DNA of 7,289 nucleotides from Pseudomonadota bacterium (GTDB lineage Bacteria > Pseudomonadota > Gammaproteobacteria > Burkholderiales > Gallionellaceae): positions 1 through 7,289 of the forward strand of contig JAJXTL010000139.1 in the NCBI GenBank assembly GCA_021783855.1. The letters run 5' to 3'. The notes beneath the pieces are model-generated. The model searched no databases. It saw only the letters and a list, made by a program, of their open reading frames with translations, and was not told the DNA's origin. Every line of letters starts with the position of its first letter. Position 1 is the stretch's first letter. Shown piece by piece: positions 1 through 6,482 of the stretch. A program made the translations under genes and the position numbers.

Positions 1-501
1 CGGAATAAGACCGCGCAACCGCCGGCCGCCTCCCCAACGTACAATCAAATCCAGACGTGAAACTTCATCTGAACGCAGACTACCGTTTTTAAGACCGTCC
101 AAATCCCATTCCCAGCCATAGTTGACGAGTAGATTTACCTTGATTCCGACACCTTGGCGCTGCCGGAATTCTTTTAACTCCTTGGGGAATTGCTTCGAGG
201 TCTCATCACCGACCACAAGCAGAGCCGCTCCACGGCGCGCAATCTCGAAAGCGAATGCAACGGTGGCTTCGCTGAAAGCCTGTTTCTGAATGGAAGGCCG
301 TTTGGTGTTGTCCTGGGTAAAGCAGTAAATCGAAACTTCCTTGATCCCGCATTCTTTACATTTCTCGTACAGTAGCAATCCCGGGTTAATACCATGGGCG
401 TATCCGGCCTCTTTGCTCAGCCCACGATCTATGGCCCAGCGCCGATTTCCATCGGGGATGAAACCGATGTGACGCGGGATATTATTTTTTGTCCCGTTCA
501 T
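1..501 (-). CDS. Divergent cis-prenyltransferase (undecaprenyl-diphosphate synthase family), C-terminus cut by window edge
   Basis: Reading from ATG at 501 to base 1 gives 167 open codons; the family is usually about 240-250 residues, so roughly the last third is missing. Seen in the protein: HIGFIPDGNRRWA (residues 11-23) matches the pyrophosphate-binding DGN-x-RWA motif with its catalytic Asp. FTQDNTKRP stands where E. coli UppS has FSSENWNRP, keeping the Asn and Arg. NYGWEWDL matches the NYGGRWDI segment, and DLIVRWGGGRRLRGLIP stands at the family's VIRTGGExRxSNF motif. The family condenses isopentenyl units with a prenyl diphosphate in cis, classically making the C55 carrier for peptidoglycan and O-antigen. 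Here the Glu of TGGE is Gly and the following Ser is Arg, while both Arg are kept. It is therefore probably not the housekeeping UppS but a paralogue of unknown chain length or substrate. It starts 10 bases after the sodB stop in the same direction, with only a weak ribosome site, so co-transcription is likely. Confidence 0.85.
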   Translation of the reverse strand, partial: MNGTKNNIPRHIGFIPDGNRRWAIDRGLSKEAGYAHGINPGLLLYEKCKECGIKEVSIYCFTQDNTKRPSIQKQAFSEATVAFAFEIARRGAALLVVGDETSKQFPKELKEFRQRQGVGIKVNLLVNYGWEWDLDGLKNGSLRSDEVSRLDLIVRWGGGRRLRGLIP

Positions 502-511
502 AACCGGAAAT

Positions 512-1093
512 TTACGCGAAATTCTTTGCCGCAAAATCCCAGTTTGCCAGATGATTGATGAAGTTCTCGACAAACTTGGCGCGCAGGTTGCGGTAGTCGA
601 TGTAATAGGCATGTTCCCACACGTCCACGCACAACAGCGCCTTGTCGCCGGTGGTCAGAGGCGTACCGGCAGCGCCCATGTTGACGATATCCACCGAACC
701 ATCGGCCTTCTTTACCAGCCAGGTCCAGCCTGAGCCGAAATTGCCCACGGCGGAGGCCACGAACGCCTCCTTGAACTTGTCGTGGCTAGCCCACTTCTTG
801 TTGATGGCATTGGCCAGCGCCCCGGTTGGAGCCGTGCCGCCGTGAGGCTTCATGCAGTTCCAGAAAAAGGTGTGGTTCCACACTTGCGCGGCATTATTGT
901 AAATCCCGCCGGAAGATTTTTTGATGATGTCTTCCAGCGTGGCATTTTCGAATTCGGTCCCCTTGATCAGCTTGTTGAGATTGGTCACATAGGCCTGATG
1001 ATGCTTGCCGTAGTGGTACTCGAATGTTTCCTTTGAAATGTGAGGTTGCAGCGCATCCATCGCATAAGGCAGTGCGGGTAAGGTATGTTCCAT
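512..1093 (-). CDS. sodB: Superoxide dismutase [Fe]
   Basis: Cytoplasmic enzyme that dismutates superoxide to hydrogen peroxide and oxygen at an iron centre. The 193 residues match the E. coli SodB length and can be aligned by eye almost end to end. It starts [19 protein letters not shown]; the N-terminal alpha-hairpin carries YHYGKHH, with metal ligand His27; [11 protein letters not shown] supplies His74; [11 protein letters not shown] supplies Asp157 and His161. Gln70 in AAQVWNH is the position typical of iron rather than manganese enzymes (in Mn-SOD the equivalent Gln comes from the later domain), and [10 protein letters not shown] is the usual C-terminal-domain signature. There is no signal peptide. 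GGAG at 1101-1104 lies 7 bases before the ATG and supports this start. The cis-prenyltransferase gene follows after 10 bases. In many proteobacteria sodB responds to iron through Fur and small RNAs; I see no convincing Fur box here, but palindromes lie upstream. Confidence 0.98.
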   Translation of the reverse strand: MEHTLPALPYAMDALQPHISKETFEYHYGKHHQAYVTNLNKLIKGTEFENATLEDIIKKSSGGIYNNAAQVWNHTFFWNCMKPHGGTAPTGALANAINKKWASHDKFKEAFVASAVGNFGSGWTWLVKKADGSVDIVNMGAAGTPLTTGDKALLCVDVWEHAYYIDYRNLRAKFVENFINHLANWDFAAKNFA

Positions 1094-1163
1094 TTATTTT
1101 CTCCATGGTCAAAATTTAAAGCGGTCGTGAATTTCAACAAGATCCGCGGTGGCAAATTTAATC

Positions 1164-1177
1164 ACTATATGTATAGT
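1164..1177. promoter_or_regulatory. Perfect inverted repeat ACTATA-TG-TATAGT overlapping a possible sodB -10 element
   Basis: The 14 bases are a 6-base perfect inverted repeat around TG. Read on the minus strand the half-site TATAGT (1169-1164) is a 5/6 match to TATAAT and would start transcription near 1157, giving a sodB leader of about 64 bases. The -35 region at 17 bases spacing (TTTCGC) is poor, so a sigma-70 promoter is only tentative. A palindrome over the -10 is a common place for a repressor site. I do not recognise the operator family. Confidence 0.35.
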
Positions 1178-1247
1178 CCCTTGCACGCGAAATGTTGTAT
1201 GTGCGCTGGCGTACGTAATGTGGAAAAGCATGCATCGCTAACCGACT

Positions 1248-1266
1248 ATGTGCCAACATGGCATAT
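1248..1266. promoter_or_regulatory. Imperfect palindrome centred on TGCCA-ACA-TGGCA, possible operator
   Basis: TGCCA at 1251-1255 and TGGCA at 1259-1263 are perfect inverted halves with a 3-base centre. Two further A/T pairs match outside one mismatch on each side, giving a 19-base dyad. It lies between the divergent sodB and DUF1566 genes, 85 bases before the latter's ATG. The stem is too short and lacks a T-run, so it is not a terminator. A transcription-factor site is possible but unproven. Confidence 0.25.
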
Positions 1267-1350
1267 GCAGCAGCCAGGTAGTCGAAAGCATGGCGCATAA
1301 TCCGTGCGCCCTCATCAGGCCGGTCTGGTCAAACAATCACTGGAGCAATC

Positions 1351-2361
1351 ATGATCTCTTACCATTATCTGCATACCGGCCAACGCAACTGCCATGCCGA
1401 CGACGGACGCGAAATCCCATGCAAAGGTTCCGGCCAGGATGCATCGTTTGATGTCGGCACACCCTGGCCGGAACCGCGCTTCATTTTGCACGACGATGAG
1501 GTCACCGATAATCTGACGGGGCTGATCTGGTGTCGTGATGCCAGTCTCGCGGAATTTCCCCTCACCTGGCAGGAAGCACTGGATTTCGTCGCAAATATGA
1601 ACCGTGAACAGCATTACGGCCAGCACGATTGGCGCATGCCCAACCGCCGCGAATTGCGCAGCTTGCTCAGCCTGCAATGCAAATTGCCTGCCCTGCCCGA
1701 ACAACACCCTTTCATCAATGTGTTCAACGGCTGGTACTGGACCGCGACGACGGCGGCCATCAGCCCGGCGCACGCCTGGTATGTGGCGCTCGATGGCGCG
1801 CGCATGTTTTACGGCGGCAAAGATCAATCCTACATGCTGTGGCCGGTGCGCGGCGAAGGCCTGAACGTACTCCCTCGCACAGGCCAAAACCTGTGCTACG
1901 ACACTGCAGGGAAAGTCATTGCATGCACCGGCTCCGGTCAGGACGGCGAATTCCGTTACGGCGCGCCGTGGCCTGAACCACGCTTTAAAACCCTTCAAAC
2001 CGGCGTGCTGGATCGCCTCACCCGCCTGCTCTGGCACCGCGGCCCGAACCTCACACCACAACCGGTGGTCTGGCGCGATGCATTGGCAGCGGTGGCCGGA
2101 CTAAACCGGGAAGGCGCAGACATTATCTGGCGTCTGCCAACCATCAGCGAACTGGAGTCGCTGGTGGATTGCGCCGCCCACAGCCCCGCCTTGCCATCCG
2201 GGCACCCTTTCATCGACGTGCAGGATATTTACTGGTCGTCTACCACCAGCCTGTTCGAGCCCGATTGGGCATGGGCCCTATATCTGGAAAAAGGCGCGAC
2301 CGGTGTCGGACAAAAACGCTACGCACAATTTTCGGTATGGGCCGTGGCAACGATCGGTTGA
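1351..2361 (+). CDS. Tandem-duplicated DUF1566 (Lcl C-terminal-like) domain protein
   Basis: The 336 residues are two copies of one module, residues 9-169 and 177-336. The first 50-odd residues of each module align without a gap at an offset of 168: TGQ-x2-C-x9-C-x-GSGQD (Cys14/Cys24 and Cys182/Cys192), then PWPEPRF (38-44 and 206-212), then LTGLIW / LTRLLW ending at Trp60 and Trp228. Each continues with W(Q/R)(E/D)AL, a W-R-x-P motif (94-97, 260-263), HPFI and a YW(T/S)(A/S)TT core (129-134; about 273). These are hallmarks of DUF1566, a C-type-lectin/FGE-like fold named from the Legionella collagen-like protein; members are mostly extracellular and of unknown role, often thought to bind ligands. 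Oddly, no signal peptide or membrane segment is visible. The frame is closed by TAG at 1279 with no earlier ATG, and GGAG at 1342-1345 sits 5 bases before the chosen ATG. The paired cysteines still suggest a disulphide. I see no partner gene; it is divergent from sodB, and the next gene lies 157 bases on. Function unknown. Confidence 0.85.
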   Translation: MISYHYLHTGQRNCHADDGREIPCKGSGQDASFDVGTPWPEPRFILHDDEVTDNLTGLIWCRDASLAEFPLTWQEALDFVANMNREQHYGQHDWRMPNRRELRSLLSLQCKLPALPEQHPFINVFNGWYWTATTAAISPAHAWYVALDGARMFYGGKDQSYMLWPVRGEGLNVLPRTGQNLCYDTAGKVIACTGSGQDGEFRYGAPWPEPRFKTLQTGVLDRLTRLLWHRGPNLTPQPVVWRDALAAVAGLNREGADIIWRLPTISELESLVDCAAHSPALPSGHPFIDVQDIYWSSTTSLFEPDWAWALYLEKGATGVGQKRYAQFSVWAVATIG

Positions 2362-2410
2362 ATTTATTCATATTGCCGCAACAAATCCGCAACAGTCAAG
2401 CAACATGCTC

Positions 2411-2441
2411 GTGTCATCCTTGGCACATGGGAAGTTATAAT
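2411..2441 (+). promoter_or_regulatory. Candidate promoter with degenerate Pho-box-like sequence before the phosphoesterase gene
   Basis: A perfect TATAAT lies at 2436-2441, about 70 bases before the start codon. Its -35 is weak (GTGTCA at 19 bases), as expected for an activator-dependent promoter. Immediately upstream, 2411-2428 reads GTGTCATCCTTGGCACAT. Against the E. coli Pho box (CTGTCAT, 4 bases, CTGTCAT) the first half matches 6 of 7 and the second only 3 of 7; it ends 7 bases before the -10. A second CTGTCA lies at 2488-2493 without a partner, and TTGGGT-N17-AATAAT (2475-2503) is an alternative promoter that would leave a very short leader. PhoB control is suggested by gene content more than by this site. 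Confidence 0.3.
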
Positions 2442-2518
2442 TCATATCACCGTATCTCCTTGCGCTCCTTCAGTTTGGGTGAGTTCCCTGTCAGAAAAAT
2501 AATATCGCAGGCCCGTGC

Positions 2519-3301
2519 ATGACCGCGCAACCGGTGCGTTCGATTTTCCTCTCGGATATTCATCTCGGCACCAAAGCCTGTCAGGCGGGCCCGCTGCTGG
2601 ACTTCCTGAAAGCCTACACATCGGATAATCTGTTCCTGCTAGGCGACATCGTCGATCTGTGGGCGATGAGTCGCGGCGGGGTGCACTGGACACCCGATCA
2701 AAACACCTTCGTGCAAAAAATACTGCGGCGTGCGCGTCACGGCGAGAAGGTGTTTTTTATTCCGGGCAATCATGACGAGGCGATGCGCGAATACGTCGGC
2801 AGCTCATTCGGCGATGTCATGGTGATGGCTGAATACATTCATACGGCCGGGGACGGGCGTCGCTATCTGCTGATACACGGTGACGAATTCGATCAGGTAA
2901 CGCTGCATCACCGGTGGGTGGCCGTGCTGGGGGATATGTCATACAACCTGCTGGTGCGTCTTAACATTTACCTGTCCTGGCTGCGCCGCACACTGAGACG
3001 TCCCGGCTACTGGTCGCTGGCAGGTTACGCCAAGCGCAAGATCAAGACAGCGCTGACCTTCATCTTCAACTTTGAAGACTCGGTCCTGCACCATGCCAGG
3101 GAACGCGGTCTGGACGGCGCAATTTGCGGCCATATACACTGGGCGATGATCAAGCAGGTCGATGGCCTGACCTATATGAATTGCGGAGACTGGGTGGATA
3201 GCTGCACCGCCATCGTCGAACATCTGGACGGCCGCATGGAACTGATACACTGGAATTCCGTCGCCAGCAGCGCATTATTAACCCAAGAAAATCCCTCATG
3301 A
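2519..3301 (+). CDS. plcP: COG2908 metallophosphoesterase, probable PlcP-type phospholipase C
   Basis: A 260-residue calcineurin-like phosphoesterase with the full set of metal-binding motifs: SDIHLG (Asp13, His15), LLGDIVD (Asp43), IPGNHDE (Asn84, His85), IHGDEFD (His120) and GHIH (His205, His207). There is no signal peptide; COG2908 enzymes act at the cytoplasmic face of the inner membrane, and the basic/aromatic stretch around 147-176 may contact the bilayer. Database labels for such proteins are often UDP-2,3-diacylglucosamine diphosphatase (LpxH), but true LpxH has GNRD and HGHTHRP, absent here. GTKACQA, YWSLAGYAK-x-KIK and NCGDWVDSCTA-x-VEH resemble, as I recall them, the PlcP group (Sinorhizobium meliloti), which splits phospholipids to diacylglycerol during phosphate starvation. 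The stop overlaps the start of a GT4 glycosyltransferase (ATGA), the classic partner that would use that diacylglycerol. The ribosome site is weak (AGG). Metallophosphoesterase is certain; the PlcP role is inferred from motifs plus neighbour. Confidence 0.75.
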   Translation: MTAQPVRSIFLSDIHLGTKACQAGPLLDFLKAYTSDNLFLLGDIVDLWAMSRGGVHWTPDQNTFVQKILRRARHGEKVFFIPGNHDEAMREYVGSSFGDVMVMAEYIHTAGDGRRYLLIHGDEFDQVTLHHRWVAVLGDMSYNLLVRLNIYLSWLRRTLRRPGYWSLAGYAKRKIKTALTFIFNFEDSVLHHARERGLDGAICGHIHWAMIKQVDGLTYMNCGDWVDSCTAIVEHLDGRMELIHWNSVASSALLTQENPS

Positions 3302-4452
3302 AAATCCTGTTCATCTCAGATGTCTATTTTCCGCGCATCAATGGCGTGTCCACTTCCATAGAGACCTTTCGCCATGAACTGCGCGCACTGGGCCACACTG
3401 TTCACCTGATTGCACCGGATTACCAGTCCATCACATCGGATGAGTCAGACGTTATGCGCGTTCCCGCAAAAGGCGTACCGCTGGACCCGGAAGACCGTTT
3501 CATGAGCTACAGCGGGGTGATGCGGCATCTGGAAAAATTTCACGGCGAAAAATACGATCTCATCCATATACAGACGCCCTTCGTGGCTCATTATCTCGGC
3601 ACCAAACTATCCAAATTGTTGGGCATTCCTTGTGTGGAGACCTATCACACCTTCTTTGAAGAATACCTGTACCACTACATTCCGCTTGTTCCAAAAAACC
3701 TGATGCGCCTGATCGCCAAACGTTTCTCGCGCCATCAGGGCAACAGCCTGGATGGCATGGTCGTGCCTTCTCATCCGATGCTGCATGTGCTCAAGGAGTA
3801 TGGCATCACCACGCCGACTGAAGTCATCCCGACCGGCATCGAACCTGACAGCTTCGTGCCGGGCGATCGCGCAGCATTCCGTGAAAAACACGGCATTGCA
3901 CAGGACAGACCGGCATTGCTTTTCCTGGGACGCGTCGCCTTCGAGAAAAACATCCGTTTTCTGCTGGAGGTTGTATCCCAAGTCAGGCTGGAAATTCCCG
4001 ACATATTGTTCGTTATCGCGGGAGAAGGCCCTGCCCTGAAGAGTCTGGAACATGAAGTGAAGACGATGAATCTGCTGGAGAGCGTCAAGTTCATCGGTTA
4101 TCTGGATCGACATACCGAACTGAACAGCTGTTACTGCGCAGCAGACATCTTCATCTTCGCCTCCCGTACCGAAACGCAGGGGCTGGTGCTGCTCGAAGCG
4201 ATGGCTCAGGGCACACCCGTGGTCTCCACCGCCGAACTGGGGACGCGCGACGTGTTGCGCGAGGGTGAGGGCGTGTGGATTGCCAGGGACGAACTCGCCG
4301 ACTTTTCCGACAAGGTCGTGAAGATGCTCAAGGATAGCGAGGCGCGCAAGGCTCTCGGTGAAACGGGTCGCAACTATGCGCATGGCTGGTCGGCCGGCAA
4401 ACAGGCTGCGCGCATGGTGGCGTTCTACCAGAGGATTCTTGCATCGTCCTGA
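3298..4452 (+). CDS. GT4 glycosyltransferase, probable diacylglycerol glycosyltransferase (Agt-like)
   Basis: 384 residues, the normal size of a GT-B family 4 retaining glycosyltransferase. The N-terminal Rossmann half opens MKILFISDVYFPRINGVSTS, with the Gly-rich acceptor loop at residues 14-20. ETYHTFFEEYLYHY (114-127) matches the TYHTxYExYxHY segment of bacterial alpha-monoglucosyl-diacylglycerol synthases. The C-terminal sugar-nucleotide half has GRVAFEKN (211-218, with Arg212 and Lys217) and the E-x7-E motif ETQGLVLLE (Glu292, Glu300). There is no transmembrane helix; such enzymes are usually membrane-associated. Its ATG overlaps the phosphoesterase stop (ATGA), so translation is probably coupled. 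With a PlcP-like neighbour the simplest reading is transfer of a sugar from a nucleotide-sugar donor to diacylglycerol, making glycolipid in place of phospholipid. The donor (UDP-glucose, UDP-glucuronate or other) cannot be read from sequence. Mannosyltransferases of the PimB type are the main alternative. Confidence 0.8.
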   Translation: MKILFISDVYFPRINGVSTSIETFRHELRALGHTVHLIAPDYQSITSDESDVMRVPAKGVPLDPEDRFMSYSGVMRHLEKFHGEKYDLIHIQTPFVAHYLGTKLSKLLGIPCVETYHTFFEEYLYHYIPLVPKNLMRLIAKRFSRHQGNSLDGMVVPSHPMLHVLKEYGITTPTEVIPTGIEPDSFVPGDRAAFREKHGIAQDRPALLFLGRVAFEKNIRFLLEVVSQVRLEIPDILFVIAGEGPALKSLEHEVKTMNLLESVKFIGYLDRHTELNSCYCAADIFIFASRTETQGLVLLEAMAQGTPVVSTAELGTRDVLREGEGVWIARDELADFSDKVVKMLKDSEARKALGETGRNYAHGWSAGKQAARMVAFYQRILASS

Positions 4453-4487
4453 TGCTGTTCTGGGTCAAAAACCGGCTGCGCTTCACT

Positions 4488-5213
4488 TCACCTCAGACCC
4501 ACCGCCTTGAGTTCGGAGCGCAGCCTCAGATAATCCGGACACACACTTTCCACCACGCGCCAGAATGCCGCCGAGTGGTTCATCTCGCGCAAATGTGCCA
4601 GCTCATGCACCACCACGTAATCGATCAGGTACTGCGGCAGCTTGACGAGCTGCACATTCAGCCGCACCGCACCGCGCGAGGTACAGCTGCCCCAGCGGGT
4701 TTTCGCCGTTGTCAGGCCGACCGAGTCAGGCAGGACATTCAGCAGGGGCGCGTAGAACGCTGCGCGCGCAACAAACAGCGGCAGCGCCATCTTTCGATAC
4801 CAGACCAGCACCCTGCGCTCGACATGCTGTTCGCTCCCCTCGTCACGCACCCGCAACTCGTCACCCACGTGCTGTAGCGGTTTTGCAAACGCGCCCACAC
4901 GCAGCGTCAGAATCTCGCCCAGATACGGGATGATCTCGCCATCCGTCCAGCATGGCGTCACGGGTACGCGCGCCTGCCAGCCATCCAGTTTTTCGACCAC
5001 CCAGCTCGCCCTGTCCTGCAACACCTCATTCAGCCAGCCTTCGGACGCACGCAACGGCATGCTCACGGTCAGCCCCTTGTCGTCGATGCGCAGACCGATG
5101 CTGCGCCGTTTGCTGCTGCGCTTCAGAGTATAGGTGATGTGGCGTCCTTCGAGCAGCACCGCGCGCTGCTCAATGACAAGGGGGGTGGTCAGATTGCGCA
5201 CGCGTTTGAGCAT
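4488..5213 (-). CDS. YgjP/DUF45-type M48-like zinc metallopeptidase
   Basis: 241 residues from ATG at 5213. Predicted zinc metalloprotease of the YgjP-like (PF01863, formerly DUF45) family, related to the SprT/WLM type; the physiological substrate is unknown. The gluzincin-like site is VVHELAHLREMNHSAAFW: His203, Glu204 and His207, with His213 the probable third ligand. RWGSC (173-177) and the following LNVQLVKLPQYLIDYV lead into it, as is typical of the family. The N-terminal half begins with a basic strand (LKRSSKRRSIGLRI, from about 30) that is also family-typical. No signal peptide or membrane helix, so it is cytosolic. The ATG overlaps the plsC stop by one base (TGATG), supporting translational coupling; TTG at 5216 is an in-frame alternative one codon earlier. 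It ends 35 bases from the convergent glycosyltransferase stop, with no clear terminator in between. Confidence 0.9.
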   Translation of the reverse strand: MLKRVRNLTTPLVIEQRAVLLEGRHITYTLKRSSKRRSIGLRIDDKGLTVSMPLRASEGWLNEVLQDRASWVVEKLDGWQARVPVTPCWTDGEIIPYLGEILTLRVGAFAKPLQHVGDELRVRDEGSEQHVERRVLVWYRKMALPLFVARAAFYAPLLNVLPDSVGLTTAKTRWGSCTSRGAVRLNVQLVKLPQYLIDYVVVHELAHLREMNHSAAFWRVVESVCPDYLRLRSELKAVGLR

Positions 5214-5920
5214 CAATGTTCCAGTTGCCCGATCTCATTCTCTATCCACGCCTCGGTGCGCGCATTGATCTCGTCGGCTTTGAGCCCCTCTGTCGCGATA
5301 GGCGCGCCGATGCTCATGGTAACCAGACCGGGGCGCTTGATAAAAGAGTTGCGCCCCCACAGGCGCCCGGCGTTATGCGCCACCGGCAGCACCGGCACAC
5401 CACTGCTTGTCGCCAGCAAAGCGCCGCCGATTTTGTATTTGCCGCGCTCGCCATACGGGATGCGCGTCCCCTCGGGGAAAATCACCACAAAGAAACCTTT
5501 CGCCAGCCTGTCCTTCCCTTGTTTCAACAACTGCTTCACTGCCCCCTTGCCGTTGCTGCGGTCAATGGCAATCGGGCTGGTCATCGCCAGCCCCCAGCCA
5601 AAGAATGGCAGCCACAACAGTTCGCGTTTGAGCACCCAGACTTGCGGCGGAAAGATGACCTGTAATGCCAGCGTCTCCCACGCAGACTGGTGCTTGCACA
5701 GCACGACGCAGGGCTGTTTCGGGATATTCTCGATGCCGATCACCCGGTGGCGGATACCGCATACCGACTTCAGCAACCAGACCATGGTCCGCGCATAACT
5801 GGAAATCAGACGGTAACGCGTCAGCGGCGGGAAGGGATAGGTCAGAATCGCCAGCGTGGAGAATATCGGCGTGAGCACCAGTTGCAGCAAAAGAAAAATC
5901 AGTGAACGCAGGGCAAGCAT
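5213..5920 (-). CDS. plsC: 1-acyl-sn-glycerol-3-phosphate acyltransferase
   Basis: Adds the second acyl chain to lysophosphatidic acid, giving phosphatidic acid, the precursor of membrane phospholipids. 235 residues, the usual size. An N-terminal hydrophobic segment (about residues 5-28) would anchor it in the inner membrane. Family motifs in order: KHQSAWET with His77 and Glu82, a H-x4-E form of the catalytic H-x4-D motif that is common in this proteobacterial branch; PIAIDR (116-121) in the substrate-binding block; FPEGTR (148-153); and VPVLPVA in block IV. It begins one base after the gmhB stop and its own stop overlaps the metallopeptidase start, so all three are likely read from one message. 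A lysophospholipid acyltransferase of slightly different acceptor choice cannot be excluded by sequence alone. Confidence 0.9.
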   Translation of the reverse strand: MLALRSLIFLLLQLVLTPIFSTLAILTYPFPPLTRYRLISSYARTMVWLLKSVCGIRHRVIGIENIPKQPCVVLCKHQSAWETLALQVIFPPQVWVLKRELLWLPFFGWGLAMTSPIAIDRSNGKGAVKQLLKQGKDRLAKGFFVVIFPEGTRIPYGERGKYKIGGALLATSSGVPVLPVAHNAGRLWGRNSFIKRPGLVTMSIGAPIATEGLKADEINARTEAWIENEIGQLEH

Positions 5921-5921
5921 C

Positions 5922-6476
5922 TCAATCCAGTTTATGAATGACGGGGCGGAGCAGCTCCGAGGTTACTGCCGCCAAGTCGGAAAAGACCAGCGTGCCTTCC
6001 GGCAGACCGCCTGTACTTTGCGTCTTGGTGCCCTTGCCGGTCAACACCAGATAGGGGCGCGCCCCCAGTTCGGCGGCAGGCAGCAAGTCGCGCAGCGAAT
6101 CACCCACGATAGGCACATTTACTAAACTTACGTTGTAGCGCAACGCAATTTCCTCCAGCATGCCAACCTCAGGCTTGCGGCAATGACAGTGACTCTCAGC
6201 GGTATGCGGACAGAAAAACACCGCATCGATATGCGCGCCGACCATGGCGCACGCCTTGTGCATTTTGTCGTGGATCGCATTCAGCGTGGGCATGTCGAAC
6301 AGACCGCGCCCGACGCCCGACTGATTGGTCGCCACCACCACACGATAATCCGCCTGATTCAGGCGGGCAATGGCCTCCAGACTGCCCGGTATCGGCTGCC
6401 ACTCCGCCGGGCTCTTGATGAACTGGTCGGAATCCATATTGATCACGCCGTCTCGGTCGAGGATGATGAGTTTCAT
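5922..6476 (-). CDS. gmhB: D-glycero-beta-D-manno-heptose-1,7-bisphosphate 7-phosphatase
   Basis: HAD-superfamily phosphatase that removes the C7 phosphate from heptose 1,7-bisphosphate in the cytosol, on the way to ADP-heptose for the LPS inner core. From ATG at 6476 it has 184 residues, normal for GmhB. LDRDGVIN holds the nucleophile Asp7 and the acid/base Asp9; ATNQSGVGRG (49-58) is HAD motif II with Thr50; RKP (100-102) gives the motif III Lys; VGDSLRD (124-130) gives the motif IV acid. CPHTAESHCHC (89-99) is the structural zinc loop (C-x-H...C-x-C) that marks GmhB among histidinol-phosphatase relatives; it is shorter than in E. coli. In-frame ATG codons further up (for example at 6503) fall within the hairpin cluster and would add non-family residues, so I reject them. 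No good ribosome site is visible before 6476; coupling to glyS transcription through the hairpins is likely. Confidence 0.95.
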   Translation of the reverse strand: MKLIILDRDGVINMDSDQFIKSPAEWQPIPGSLEAIARLNQADYRVVVATNQSGVGRGLFDMPTLNAIHDKMHKACAMVGAHIDAVFFCPHTAESHCHCRKPEVGMLEEIALRYNVSLVNVPIVGDSLRDLLPAAELGARPYLVLTGKGTKTQSTGGLPEGTLVFSDLAAVTSELLRPVIHKLD

Positions 6477-6482
6477 AGGTCT

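Noticed and set aside
174..395. Short minus-strand open frame inside the left-edge gene
   Set aside because: It lies in another frame of the cis-prenyltransferase, whose continuous 167-codon frame carries the DGN-x-RWA motif.
1315..2061. 248-codon open frame on the minus strand opposite the DUF1566 gene
   Set aside because: It is antisense to a gene with clear domain motifs; its translation shows no family signature and no ribosome site supports it.
1351..2361. Diversity-generating retroelement target (DUF1566/C-type-lectin fold)
   Set aside because: No reverse transcriptase or template repeat in the window, and the internal repeat is a diverged domain duplication, not an adenine-directed variable copy.
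2519..3301. Calling the phosphoesterase lpxH (UDP-2,3-diacylglucosamine diphosphatase)
   Set aside because: The motifs GNHDE, HGDEFD and GHIH differ from LpxH's GNRD, HGDTLCTDD and HGHTHRP, and the GT4 neighbour points to PlcP; kept only as the alternative.
3607..4383. 258-codon open frame on the minus strand opposite the glycosyltransferase
   Set aside because: Shadow of the GT4 gene; composition is skewed to His/Gln/Arg and no motif is visible.
4461..4501. Bidirectional terminator between the convergent genes (TGGGTC ... GACCCA)
   Set aside because: A 6-base stem with a 29-base loop and no T-run, partly inside the metallopeptidase coding end; not a credible terminator.
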